Shown: piece after piece, positions 1-11,238 of the stretch
How the letters are laid out: each line of letters opens with the position of its first letter
How positions within the stretch are numbered: the stretch's first letter is position 1
Assembly: GCA_025093985.1 (NCBI GenBank)
Contig: JACAAK010000004.1
Coordinates: 2,232,001-2,296,000 of the forward strand
Direction of reading: 5' to 3'
Length of the DNA: 64,000 nt
From: Calvatia gigantea
Taxonomy: Eukaryota; Basidiomycota; Agaricomycetes; Agaricales; Lycoperdaceae
The notes under the pieces: model-generated
Told to the model about the DNA's origin: nothing
Databases searched by the model: none
The model's input: the letters and a program-made list of their open reading frames with translations, nothing else
Position numbers and translations under genes: made by a program

Positions 1-431
1 CGACCAGTTTTTTGAAAACACTCCGGAGCAGACTACAGTGCCGTACCGGATGTGTTTGCTTGCGGGTGTTTCAAACTTTGAGCTAAGGCTGAAAGCCAAG
101 GCAAACCATAGCAATGGGGCAGGGTTGGTTGTTTGACAAGGGACATGTAGCCAAGGTTCCTTCTCTCAAGCGATCAAAAGCGATATGAACATCGCTGCAT
201 TTGGTCAAAGTCTACAAGAGGTTGCATTCCTGTCCGCGGTCAGAAATCCCCGCAAGGGTGAAAAACCTATCTCCAGTGGAAATCACTGGGAAATCGTCAT
301 GTTTAACATTGCTTAAAACAATCATGAGGAGGCGTAAAGCCACCTGATCGCCTCGCCCAATAAATCGGGCCAACTCAACACGGAACGACATCACCAAAAT
401 AACCCATCTATCAATAGTCGTTATCGCAACA
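1..431. other. Unassigned sequence downstream of TFIIF alpha
   Basis: No supportable gene is seen. Short open frames exist on both strands but show no recognisable domain or matching intron signals. The stretch probably holds the 3' untranslated region of the minus-strand TFIIF alpha gene and whatever lies beyond the window edge. Confidence 0.5.
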
Positions 432-2582
432 TCACTGTGCCATCGCCGCTGGCGAAGGCGCCGCAGATGCCACACTCGAACGAAGTACCAATGTAGTACC
501 CTGCAACGTTGCAACCCGCCTGACCAACTTGGAAAACTCTTGCTTCTTCGCTTGGTCGGTCAAATACGGCGTGAAGTATTGGATGCATTCCCTCGTCGTG
601 GGTTCCCCTTTTGCATTCTTCAACCAATCAATCAGCATCGCCTGCATCTCCTCCGGCGTGACAGGAGGCACCTCCCTCCGTTTCTTTGCCTTTGGCTGTC
701 CATTTGTACCGGATGTACCCGCACTCGCCGGGTCATCGGCTTTGCGTTTGTTGTTGAGGGCCTTTTGTCCGTTAGCCACGGGACTAGTTGGACGGCTGCC
801 TGCAAGTGGACTAGACGCTCGGCTGCTGACGGGACTATTGCCCTTGCTGACACTCGTAAACGCTTTAGGTGCCTTCGGACTTGTAGCTCGTTTGGCAACG
901 ACAGAATGACCGCCCAAACTAGGCGATGCCACCGGTGACGTTGCTCGTGAGTTACTGACGTCCGTCTGAGGTTTAGAGGGATCCCCGGGTTTGGGCGTTT
1001 GTGACTTGGCACGGGTGTCCACTTGCTGAGGTTGCTGCTGTATAGCAGGACCTGTATATACAGTTAACTCCTCTTCCTCCTCTTCCTCCTGCCATGAATT
1101 CAGTCAGGGGTTCTACGTGACGACAAAGAGGAAAGCCTTACCGAGCTGGCATAAGGGTTCTTCTCCTCGTCCGTGTCATAAGCGTCATTTCCCTCCCGGT
1201 TCCGGATCAGTTTTTGCATTGCTTTCGCTTGTTTACTCATCCCGGGATTCTCCTGCTCTTCCTCATCCTCATGGACGCCAGCTTCCCGCTGTTTATTTGC
1301 GCTCCTGTACTCTCGTTTCAGACGTTCCTGTAGGCAACAGTGAGCGTCACTTGGGTTTTTACGTAACGTTGAAGACTCACCTCGGCTTCCTTTGCCTCTT
1401 CGTCATTGTCATCCGGCGCCACATGCTCATCATCATCCGCAAAGTCCTCTTCGTAGGGTTGTTCGTCCATATCACCTTCGCCGCCCATTTCTTTTTCTCT
1501 CCTCTTTTTAAATTCTCCATCCTCATCCTCATCACCGAACAAATGATCTGTGCCACTGTCAACAGTCTTCAATCTACGGCCCCCAGGACCCAGACTCTGT
1601 GGGGCATCGTGCACAAGCGAATTTCCAATCGTAATCGACCGTCCCTCAGCCTCCGCTTTGAACATGGCAGCTGTAGCAGCAGAAGGACCCCTTCCTCCAT
1701 TACGGCTAGCCAGCCATGCCTGGGGATCACGTTTCTGGGTTGTCGTATACTGATTAAAGTCGCCGTTGTATTAGCCACTGTGTATCTATATACCCTCTTC
1801 AAACATACCAATTGCTCGACGCCAGCTGTGTCCGTCGGGAGACTATGTTTTAACTTCTTCTGGAACTTGTACCAACGATGCGCAGGTACAAACTTGAACA
1901 CGTCGTTCGCGGCCGGCATAAAAAAAGCATACGTCTCCGCTTTACCAATATCCTCGAGCTGCCCAATCCAAAGCTCCTCTTTATTGGGTGCCGAATCCTC
2001 CAGTACCCACGGATACCTCTCTTCCTTCCTCAACTGCCTCACCTCCTCGGGCACATAAAACACCTGACGCGTTTTTTTCTGGAACCGCTTCTTTGCTGCT
2101 GCCGCGTTGTTGGTAGCTTTCCCCTTATCTTTCGGTGACGCCGATGACCCTCCATCACCAGGGTGTATAGGTTTGCCCTCAACATCCACCATGACTATCT
2201 TGCCATCTGCGCCAATCACAGGTTTTCCATCAGGACCTAGCATAGGCCCAGCAACCTGTGGGGCCACCGTCGTTGCAGGCTCGTCTCTCCGTAGATCCTT
2301 CCTGTTGAGCTTGACTGGAGGGGTCCATCGCGAGACGTCCACCGGTCTACGCGAATCAAATTTCATCACATCGTACTTCCACCCATTCAGAGCCGACGAG
2401 AGAAGCCTAAATTCTTGGAAGGGCCAGTCAGGGAGCCTCAGACCATCCTCTTCTTCTTTCTTCTCGTCTATAGGTTTCGTTTTGGGGGTTGGTGGGGTTT
2501 TACGTGGTGGTGGAGGCTGTTGTGGCTTCTTGTTCTTCTTTGGGTGGAAGAGGAGGTCGATTGAAGGTTGTTTAGGTGCCAT
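432..2582 (-). CDS. TFG1: TFIIF alpha subunit (RAP74/Tfg1)
   Basis: Large subunit of general transcription factor TFIIF, which binds RNA polymerase II and helps load it at promoters and start elongation in the nucleus. The N-terminal exon (ATG at 2582) carries the TFIIF beta-binding region, with VFKFVPAHRWYKFQKK typical of RAP74. A second exon (about 1750-1380) has GGRRLKTVDSGTDHLFGD followed by an acidic stretch. A third (about 1320-1140) is charged, with DAYDTDEEKNPYASS. The last exon (to the stop at 432) is Ser/Pro-rich with repeated ATSP-type motifs, and ends in the C-terminal winged helix (TPEEMQAMLIDWLK to the C terminus) that in the family binds the CTD phosphatase FCP1. At least four exons are joined by short GT-AG introns, giving roughly 600 residues, normal for fungi. 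The family assignment is firm; the junction near 1040-1100 is not resolved. Confidence 0.9.
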
Positions 2583-3331
2583 TGAAGCTGCAAGAATTCC
2601 CGCCTAAATATCAGTCGCGATAAAGGGGTTGGATAAGGGGTCAGGTCCGAAGCAAGGGAGAACTGGTGTGGCAGGGTATAATGCCAAGGGTGGCCCGGTG
2701 ATGGTAGATTGAAGAGTATGACTGGTGGCTCGGCTGCCTCTCTGCCACCCAACGAGTCAACGACCGATGACAAAGGGCGTGTTTGGTTCTGTTTGCATCG
2801 AGGCCCAACAAGACCTCCCAATTGCAAAATGGGCAAATCAAATTGAACTGGTATCTTAATTTTTATTGGAGACAGATTCTGCTGTCTACAGGAAGAGGGG
2901 TATATAATCGGAGAAAATCCCAAATTTGACACGACGGAAAAGGAACAAAACAAGAAACAAAAACAAAAAGGAGCGCAAAACATAGAAACAATGCCCCTGG
3001 TCTAATGCTGTTGCATTGCGGGAAGCGAACGTAACACTGCGTCTACAAATACAAGTAAGGGGGTACCAGACTCCGGAAACAGTCGGCAGCTACGTTGTCG
3101 GTCAATGTCCTGGGGACAGAGTCTCGACAGAATGACACAGTCCTCTCCGGAGCAAGAATACAAAAGAACAAACCAACTTCAAACAAAACGATAACGGAAT
3201 AAGTTTATACAAGAATCCCAATCTTCGCAACAATAGCCCAATTCGAGGAAGTCAACGGATGAGACGGAACAAAAATGGAAGCGGGAGAAAACAGGTGCCT
3301 GGCGGGAGGGGGAAAAAAAAGTGCATTCAAG
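2583..3331. promoter_or_regulatory. Intergenic region between bHLH 3' end and TFIIF alpha start
   Basis: About 750 bases between two minus-strand genes. It should hold the 3' untranslated region of the bHLH gene (high-coordinate side) and the TFIIF alpha promoter (low-coordinate side). Short minus-strand open frames here have no recognisable domain or splice pattern. I see no clear promoter motif. Confidence 0.4.
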
Positions 3332-5235
3332 CTAAGGACGGGAATCACCTTCATGGAGTGAGTGAAGTCCCCCGTTTTGCGCTGGTGAATTGGATGTGAT
3401 GGAGGGATAGGTATTCTGAGTGGCGCGGGGTAAAGGAAGCTGACTAGGACCGGGGAGAGGCGGCTGTAAAAGTGGAGGCGGTGGCCCTTGTGAGGGTACA
3501 ATTGGAACCTGTCCGTACACAACGTGCGAAGGTGGAGGTGGTCCTGATGATTGAAAAGAGGGCAATGATCCTGTGCCCCCTCGCACCATATCGAGCTCTT
3601 GCCGGAGACGCTCGATCTCCCGTACCATGTCTTGGTTCGATTGTTTCAGTTGAACAACAAAATCGATCGCTGTTGTGGAGAATAATAAGTGCCAAACTCA
3701 ACCGGGGCAAATTTATGAGCCGAACCTTTGGTCAAAATTTCCCATTTACTGGCCTTCATGCCGCGATCTGCTGGTAATTGATCTCTCAATTCATCAAAGA
3801 GATCCTTCATCTCCTTCCGACGTTTCCGTTCTGCAAGTTTGTGTGACACCCTCAGCTCGGGGGAACGGGAATAAGGGGTTGCACCCGCATCCTTCTTCCC
3901 TAGAGAATTCATCGGGTCATCTTGACCTGAGTTGGTCCGAGTGATCGGTTCTGCAACCTGGCCTTGTCGCGAAGAAGGCCGAGATCTTGGTCGCAAACCT
4001 TTAGCTGTACCACTAGGAGAAATAAGGGTGTCAGGAACGGACATTCGTCGGTCTGGTTGGTAATTCAAGGGGGGGTTAATTGTGTTTGTTGGTGGATTAA
4101 CCTCAAAAGGCCGAGGAAGATTAGGCGTGCCGGGGTCTGTCCCATTCTGTGTTGCGTTCGACGGATCACTGGATTGTGAATTGGGCCACGAGAAGGCCGC
4201 AATGCTTGGTGGAATCCGACCATGCGGTGAGTCACCGCCGGTGAATCCCGAGCTATAACCTCCAGTACTTGAAGGGTTCGACAACATAGAAGATGTGGAA
4301 TCACGCCGTTCGTTGTTCCACCATGGGATTGAGCCGCGTGAGTCGGTCGAACCTCGGCGGTCGTTTAGGCTTAGCTGTGCTATCCGTTGAGTATCAATTG
4401 CAGAACCACGTCGCTTGGGAGCGGGTGCCTCTGAATCTACTTCCATGACGCTCGGTACGCCGGGTCCGACTAGTTGCGAGTCGGTTTCCTCGCCTACAGG
4501 AGAGAAAATAGCGCGATCTATAGACATTTTTCGCTTGATACCATGCACAACGGGGGGCAAGATGGTATGTGGGTGAGGATGCTGACCCGTTGCAATTGAA
4601 TGACGACGCATATTATAGTCGAAGGGTAGTGAGTCACGAATGCTGGGACGGGAGTGGCCATTTCTATCTGTGTCGATGGAGAGTTTCTGGATAGAATCTC
4701 TGGAAGACAGTCCTGGGATGCAAATCATGAGGCTGATGGATTGAAATCACAATTAGAACGAACCTTGGGGACCTAGCCTTAGGCGGGAGGGATCTTGGGA
4801 ATCACCTGAGGGGGGACGACGTGCTTGTGGCTCGAGAGAAGGGGAGCGAAGGAGATTGCGAAGGTGAGGCGAGGTGCTGTCTGAGGGATGGTGATTTGCA
4901 TTTGCATCTCCAAAAACGTAGGGGGAATTTGGGCGGGGATCTGAGAGGATGGATTTGGGGTTTGAGTCAGCGTGCAAGGGAGATGAGGGTGAGACGGAAT
5001 GGTCTGTGCGGAATGCCGAGTGGAGTTTGAGACTAGAAGATGTTGAAGCAGCGTGGAGAGAAGGATCTGTGATAGAACCTCGTCTCTGATTTTGCAGATA
5101 CTCGAGGGGGGCCAATGGAGCGAGTGGGGAGTGCCTAGCTGAGTAAATGTCCTTTTGTGAAGCGAGGGATGGTAGGAAATGCCTTGGGGGGATTGTTGGG
5201 GATGCGCTGGTACTGCTGGCCGATGAGTCGGGCAT
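3332..5235 (-). CDS. bHLH (leucine-zipper-like) transcription factor
   Basis: Probable sequence-specific nuclear DNA-binding regulator. The start at 5235 opens a long Ser/Pro-rich disordered region. A short intron near 4735-4763 rejoins the frame (GPQ-G-LSSRDS). The bHLH lies near the end: basic region and helix 1 [17 protein letters not shown], a loop with [15 protein letters not shown], an intron near 3660-3715, then helix 2 [15 protein letters not shown] running into a leucine-rich coiled coil ([12 protein letters not shown]). The basic region keeps the H..ER.RR pattern, which in the family implies E-box recognition. The tail is Pro/Gln-rich and ends at 3332. About 570 residues are expected. 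It resembles uncharacterised basidiomycete bHLH proteins; I cannot name a specific orthologue or target. Confidence 0.85.
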
Positions 5236-5387
5236 TGTGGACAGAGAGGGGAGGGATGTAGAGGATGTGTGAAAAGCGCAACTTTTAGATTTCTGGACAA
5301 ATATGGGACTGGTCCAAAAGAGGATATATTGGACGAATAAACAAGATCAATCTACAGCTCTGCCACCCCACGTTGTCGCCCTCCCTA

Positions 5388-8239
5388 CTAGCCCATAACA
5401 CCTCTCCCATCTGTCAGCCACGCTCCTGTCAGAGCCTTCCTCTCTTCGCTTCCCAGCAGGGTTACACACTCCCAGCTCTTCGTCCTCTGGCTATTCCGAG
5501 TCATCCGCCCTTCAGGCTCTCCCAGCTCGGCCACCTGCATCACCATCTGCCGGATGTACGGCACGTACTCTGTGTATACCTCCACTTCCTGTGCTCCAAC
5601 CCCAATTCCACCGCTTTGCCACGCTATCCTTCCAATGTGTTTCTGGTAGTCCACACGTCTTCGGAACAATGGCCATCTAAGATGTACTCCATCTCCGTCG
5701 ATTAACGTTTGCCCTCGTGTCATTCCCCGTGCCACTCGTCCACGTGCAAGTCGTATGGCTGTTGTAGCCATGTCTATATCTCGATCATGAAAGCCATGTA
5801 TCGCGATTTCATATCTGTCTGATGAGCCGTATAGAATCGCATGGCCGTTCTCATCATCTGGGGATGCTGGCAAGTTCGCAGATGCCAAAGTCTATAAGTG
5901 TAATTACGTCGATCAGTCTAGACTCGCAAGGGACAAGGTCGGCTCCTTACTTCTCTACGCCCAGACAAGGGCAGCAACACACAGCTGTCCAAATAAGATA
6001 ACAGCTCACTTTGGCAACTGAGGCCGTCTAAAGGGCGAATGTTACGCTCCGTTTCCGCTTTCACCTCACCTCCTGCAATCGTGTTTTCTGCATCGATAGC
6101 TGGCTTCTTATCACCATGTAGGGAGTCCCATGGCCACTCGAGCGAGTCGCCCGGGATATCCCCATGCACTTCCCAATCAGACCTACCCCCGTCCTTCCGC
6201 CGGCTATTCGTTGTGCACCACATTTGTAGAGTATGGATGGCCTTTCGCAAATCAAAGTCTGGAAGTTCGAGGTGTGCTGTTGCTGGACTTGTATCACTCG
6301 GAATATCCGCGCCTGCTAGCCGATGCGTATCGGAATAGAGTCCGCGAATGCGTTCAGGGGGCATTATGTAGCCCTCTGCACATGCTAGACCCTGGAGATA
6401 GGATGTTGCGATATCTGGAGCACAAGGCACAAAATACAACACTTTCTGAAGAGGTAACTCATCCCTAGGAACAAGGGATGCATCTATATGAAGTAGAATT
6501 AACCGCAACCCATGTGTCGCCACCAAGTTCGGAAACTTACCGTTACAAGTGCAGATGACCGGTCGTCGACAGTCCTTGATGAAATTCGTAACAGCTGGCC
6601 AGAAGTTCGCATCATCCTTGAACAGCAAATCTACCTCCTCCAATAAGATCACCGACTGTCGGAACGGGGCCTCAGTATCTTCAGGTTGTTGCCCTCCCGC
6701 CAGGTCACGTTGATTCTCGAGGGAGGAAGCTGGGCCGGTGTCTAAGCAATCACCCTCAACGTCCACCGCCGACGGTCCTGCACTACTTGACAACAATGTT
6801 GCGATAGACGGTTGCCCTGTTGCGCCCTGTTTTTTCCTCACGAGGTGGTTCTTACCTACATCTCCCACCAGGTTATCCACATTCGCACCGTTTCGCCTTC
6901 CTATACCCGGATAGACCTCAAAGACCTCCCAGCCCAACTCCTCTGCACAAGCGTACACGGCCGCCGTTTTTCCAGAACCTGGCGGTCCAGAGAGCAGTAT
7001 CGTGTTGTGTAATGGTTCACTGATGGTTTCAGGGATATCTAGTGCATATGCCGGTAATGTTTCTTCTCCGAACTCGGAATACTGGGAAGAATCAAAATTC
7101 TGACTCGCGGTGACATACTCTTCTTCTTCTTCTTCTTCTTCTTCATCCTCAACGATCCAATCACCCAACCCATCTCTCCTCGGTTTTTTCCTTGGGACCT
7201 CACGGACAATGCGTGGACGCTTCTTTGTCTTCTTCCGTTTCCTCTTGTTCGGTTCATTTTCTTGTAGCGTAGGGTAGAATTGTAAAGCCAGGGTATGTAA
7301 CCAGTTGCGTAGATATATTGCAGACTGTTCGTTTCCTAAAACTTCCTTTGCATGGCGAGGGCGCCACGCCTCTGTCCATAGCTGTGTTAACGAAGGGGTG
7401 CTGGGAACCGTGATATCAACTACCCGCGCAATTGCGGGGTGTTCTGATATATGACTTTGATTGATGGATGAGACACAGTCCCTGGGTTCGGTTGCTGGTG
7501 GGATAGCCTCTTCCCGAGATTCCTCATTTTGTTCACTGGGAATTAGAAAGTCCAGTAGTGGGGCGCAATCACCCCCAAGGGGTTCGAAACCTCCAGAAAC
7601 CGGGGTCGTCATTCGGCGTTCAAAGGGGCAGGGTATAGAAGGGTATGTTGATTGGATTCCTGTGACATGTTGAGACTCCCGATCTGGGTAGGGTGGATCT
7701 AGGTCCCTTGTATGATGCCTCCGTGGCGTTGTTCTCGCATTCGTGCCCTGGGACTTGGCTCGTGGAGCAAAGAAGGGGTGTAGCGGTAATTTGGGTCTGG
7801 GAGCTAGGTCCTCGCCTCCGCTACGATTAGGCGGAGGCTTAATGGGAGATGAGTCGATGACAATAGGTGCATCCCTGCTGCCCTGTGAGCTTGTTTGACT
7901 ACAGTGCGTGAGTGGGAGTATGTCCACGTCAGAATCGTCGAACTGTATGAAGGTGACATCCGCGAGTGCCGATTTGAGATTGCTTCGAGCCTGAAAAGCG
8001 GGCGCCTCGGCTACCCTTTGGTTAGCACAAAGTGATGGATTTTGAGAGTTAGCTGAGGCGAATGGATGAATGAGATGCAGAGAACCGGAGTATATTAGAG
8101 ACACACTCTCAGTCACGGGGCCGGGCATCACATCCGTCCCTTCGGTGTCATTTGGCCCAGGAGCCTCTGGTTGTGTGGAGAACGAAACGGGTATCTCTGG
8201 ATATGTGTTGTCTACCTTCTTCGAGAACATGTCAAACAA
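5388..8239 (-). CDS. ELG1: ELG1/ATAD5-like RFC-type AAA+ ATPase
   Basis: Large subunit of the alternative clamp-loader complex that unloads PCNA after replication; affects telomere length and genome stability. The N-terminal ~290 residues are disordered. An RFC-type start (EAWRPRHAKEVLGNEQSA) follows, then a basic and glutamate-rich insert (poly-E at 7119-7144), Walker A LLSGPPGSGKTAAVYA, a long loop, Walker B SVILLEEVDLLF, and sensor-type PVICTCN. A 57-base intron (GTAAGT to ATATAG, about 6485-6541) restores CND-ASLVPRDELPLQ. The C-terminal exon after an intron near 5890-5940 contains YVPYIRQMV, seen in Elg1 C-terminal domains. The LEEVD box and large N-terminal extension separate it from RFC1, RAD24 and CTF18. 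It is divergent from the JmjC gene with 295 bases between start codons. Confidence 0.87.
7119..7144. repeat. (TTC)n microsatellite coding poly-glutamate in ELG1
   Basis: Eight or so tandem TTC units on the plus strand read as GAA on the coding minus strand. They give an uninterrupted glutamate run just before the Walker A region of the ELG1-like protein. Tandem trinucleotides of this kind vary in length between strains. Confidence 0.9.
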
Positions 8240-8534
8240 GGTTCTCTGCCCTTTCTAAGTAGTGTCAACCTCGTCATTGCAGTACTGGAGACTCGAAGCG
8301 CACCGTGGACTTGGTTGTTTTGGACTTGAGTGTCGCAGGTCGTGGCTTGCCATCATTCATAAAAGTCATAGAATACACGCGGAGAAGAGAAAGGTGTGCT
8401 GGTTAATGGTGAGAATGGACGCGTTGAACGCAATGGAGCGACGCGCTGCTCACATGTCACAAGGTGTGATCGCTCTCACCCAGCCCTGACATGGGCCTGA
8501 CATATCGCCCATTATAGCCTTTCTCCTTCCCTCC
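8240..8534. promoter_or_regulatory. Shared upstream region of ELG1 and JmjC gene
   Basis: The two genes point away from each other with 295 bases between their start codons, so this stretch must contain both promoters and 5' untranslated regions. No individual factor site can be assigned with confidence. Confidence 0.5.
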
Positions 8535-9972
8535 ATGACACAACCGCACTCCGCGGAGACGCTGAAGAGAAAACTTGCCCAATGGATCTCAACCGAGTAC
8601 AAAGGTATGTACATATCAATTGCTAGGATAACCACTACATCCTCGTCTCTGAAAATCAACTCCCAGATCTGAACGGAAGCTATATTGACACCTTGGAACA
8701 ACCTCCAACTGCGCTCGAATTTCTGCGGCTTATCCACATCTCACGGCCAGTTATCATTAAAGGCACGAAACTGCGCGTTGTCCCCCTGCGGTAGTTAACC
8801 GACCCTCCCCTAGGCTTCAATATCCTTGCCACACAAAACTGGTCTGATGACTATTTAATCGGGAAGATGGGCAAACGTCAAATCTCCGTCGCGGTGACAC
8901 CAAACGGGTTGGTTACGGCCTTATCGACTTGAGAAATGTTCGACGGAAATGACAACCAGACGAGCAGATGCCGTTACTCGAGGACCAGACAACAAACTCT
9001 ATTTCGTTGAGCCACACATTGAGCAAATGACCATGCAGGAGCTTCTCGCCAAACTAGCCGACAAAGGCAAGTTCTCACAACGCGTGGGCACGGGGTGTAC
9101 AAGAGCTGACTTCTCTCAATAGACCCCTCTTCAGGTATCTATTATCTGCAGTCGCAGAACGGCAACCTGTACTCGCAGGAGTTCTTTATCAGCGGCGTTT
9201 CGCCATCCCAATACGAACCGCTAAGGGAAGACGTCCAATGTGATGTATCTTGGTGCAGTGAGGCGCTTGGTCAGTTGAGTCTACAACGCGAGGCGAAGGC
9301 CGTAAATAAAATCACGTTCCTAAAACGACGTAGACCACAGTCCGGACGCTGTCAATCTTTGGATTGGAGATGGAAGAAGTACCACAAGTATCCATAGCGG
9401 TTAGTCTGCTCCCCTGCATTCCACCGCGCAGTCGTTCAAGTGACATGTGTTGATGGAAGTTTAATAGATCCCTATGAGAACATCTACACGGTGGTGCGGG
9501 GGGAGAAATGTTTCATGTTGTTGCCTCCTTCGGACGGTTGGTGTTTGAAAGGTGAGTCCATGTGATTAGATACTAAGCGCGGCCACTACAAAAGTACGGC
9601 ACCATAGAACGCCTCTATCCACATGCGAGATTTGTTCGATCCTCGCCTTCAGAAGCCTTTGAAATCATTCCTTCGCAAGATACGCCACCAGTGAGGTGGT
9701 CATCTATTTTGGATCCCGGTTTTCCGGATGGCCTCCCAATGTCAGTAACTCCTGTCCAAGTTCATTTGCGGCCAGGCGAGGCTCTGTATCTCCCGGCTGG
9801 GTGGTGGCATTACGTCCAGCAGGCGAAGGAGGTGACGATTGCCATCAACTGGTGGTATGACATGGAGATGCGTGGGGTGCACTGGGTGTTTCTGAACTTT
9901 CTGAGAAACCAGGAAGGTCTTTATACTGACGATAACGAAGACGATACAGAAATTCATGTACTCACTGATTGA
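8535..9972 (+). CDS. JMJD7: JMJD7-like JmjC-domain hydroxylase
   Basis: Fe(II)/2-oxoglutarate-dependent oxygenase of the small JmjC type. Human JMJD7 hydroxylates lysines in DRG GTPases; the substrate here is not known. The ATG at 8535 begins MTQPHSAETLKRKLAQW. Exons then give RPVIIKG, NWSDDYLIGKMGKRQISVAV, KLYFVEPHIEQMTMQELLA, and IYYLQSQNGNLYSQEF. The iron-binding HxD is SIHSDPYENIY, with its Asp codon split by the intron at about 9401-9469. The distal His lies in LYLPAGWWHYVQQ, and AINWWYDMEM follows as in the family. At least six short introns interrupt the gene. About 350 residues are expected, a normal length. Iron ligands look intact, so activity is likely. Confidence 0.85.
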
Positions 9973-10275
9973 TAATTTCAACTCCATGAAGCATCACTCA
10001 AGCGCTCAAGATCTGTTCCACCTGATATTACGATCAATCCCGCAAAAGTAGATTGGTGAGACTGAGACGAAGTCCCGATTACTGGAGAGTCATTTCATTC
10101 TCCCTTTCAGAATTTTTAATATGTCGATATCATTGTGGTTCGTCCGCGATATGGCCTTGCACTAAGTTCCCTGACGAGACCCGTGACAGTAATGTAACAC
10201 ATGTCACACATTTTTTTTGCCTCTTGTCCGACACGGGGCAGTTAACTCGTTTGGAATCAGGATCACTACTGGACC
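9973..10275. other. Intergenic region between JmjC gene and NHP2
   Basis: Roughly 300 bases between two plus-strand genes, holding the JmjC 3' end and the NHP2 promoter. A T-run lies near 10210. No gene or clear motif is seen. Confidence 0.4.
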
Positions 10276-11038
10276 ATGCCCAAATCTGAAAAGAAGGACA
10301 AGAAGAAAAAAGATGTCACTGAGTCTGAACGTGAGGTGCAGGATGTTGAAATGATAGAGGCAGACGCTGTGCGTACATTTTTACTTGATCTCATTCTTCC
10401 AAAAATCTGAGGTATAAGACTTTCTAGTCGCCCAAGAAGCCAAAGAAAGAAAAGAAAGCGGAGAAAGAAGTAGTAGTAGTACCTTTGGGAGAGCTATCTC
10501 CTATCGCACGGCCGTTGGCACAAAAGAAGTTGTTGAAGAAATTACACAAAGTTGTAAAGAGAGGTCTGTCGAATATCCCCTGCGCTGCTACTAGTAGTTG
10601 TGCTCATATTCTTATTCTAGGATCAAAAGCGCGGCAGGTAAAACGGGGAGTGAAGGAAGTTGTTAAGGGCATCCGTAAAGGTGAAAAAGGGTATGTCCAG
10701 CTTATTCCCTGAGTTCACCTGAACTGCTTGTGAACTCATCAGCTGCGTAGTTTGCTTCGTGCTCGCCGCGGACATCAATCCTATCGACATCATCTCCCAT
10801 CTTACCTGTTCTCAGCGAGGAAGCACAGATCCCATATGTGTTTGTCCCCTCAAAAGAAGAGCTTGGTCACGCTAGTTCAACTAAACGACCAACAAGTTGT
10901 GTTATGATTTGTCCAAACCAGAAGCGGAAATCTAAGCCGAAGGATGGCACAGTGGAAGGGAAGAATGAGGAGTACCTCGAGCTATACCAGGAGTGCTATC
11001 GGGAAGTAGAGAAACTCGACAGCAAACTTGTGTTCTGA
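10276..11038 (+). CDS. NHP2: H/ACA snoRNP protein NHP2 (L7Ae family)
   Basis: Core protein of H/ACA small nucleolar ribonucleoproteins, which guide rRNA pseudouridylation in the nucleolus. The ATG at 10276 starts MPKSEKKDKKKKDVTE, a lysine-rich tail. After an intron near 10373-10429 comes PLGELSPIARPLAQKKLLKK. Another intron leads to ARQVKRGVKEVVKGIRKGEKG, the L7Ae RNA-binding helix, then the core LVLAADINPIDIISHLP and IPYVFVPSKEELGHAS. All are typical NHP2/L7Ae signatures. It ends EKLDSKLVF at 11036-11038. About 200 residues; somewhat longer than yeast NHP2 because of the charged N terminus and a loop near QKRKSKPKDG. Confidence 0.92.
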
Positions 11039-11238
11039 TACTATTTTCGATAGTAAACCATATTATTTATTGTGTCCCATTGGAGTTGTGGTGATGCACA
11101 CTTTGGATGGATGTAAACGACCCTGGTTCACACGATCGTCATCATTCCCAAAATTTGGAATTTCGTGCACCCAACGTAACTACTCACTGTCACCCCCCTC
11201 TTCCCTTAATCCCCCTTTTTAGCGCTTTAGTAGGAAGT

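Noticed and set aside
1117..2058. 313-codon plus-strand open frame
   Set aside because: It is the antisense shadow of the TFIIF alpha exons and has no domain.
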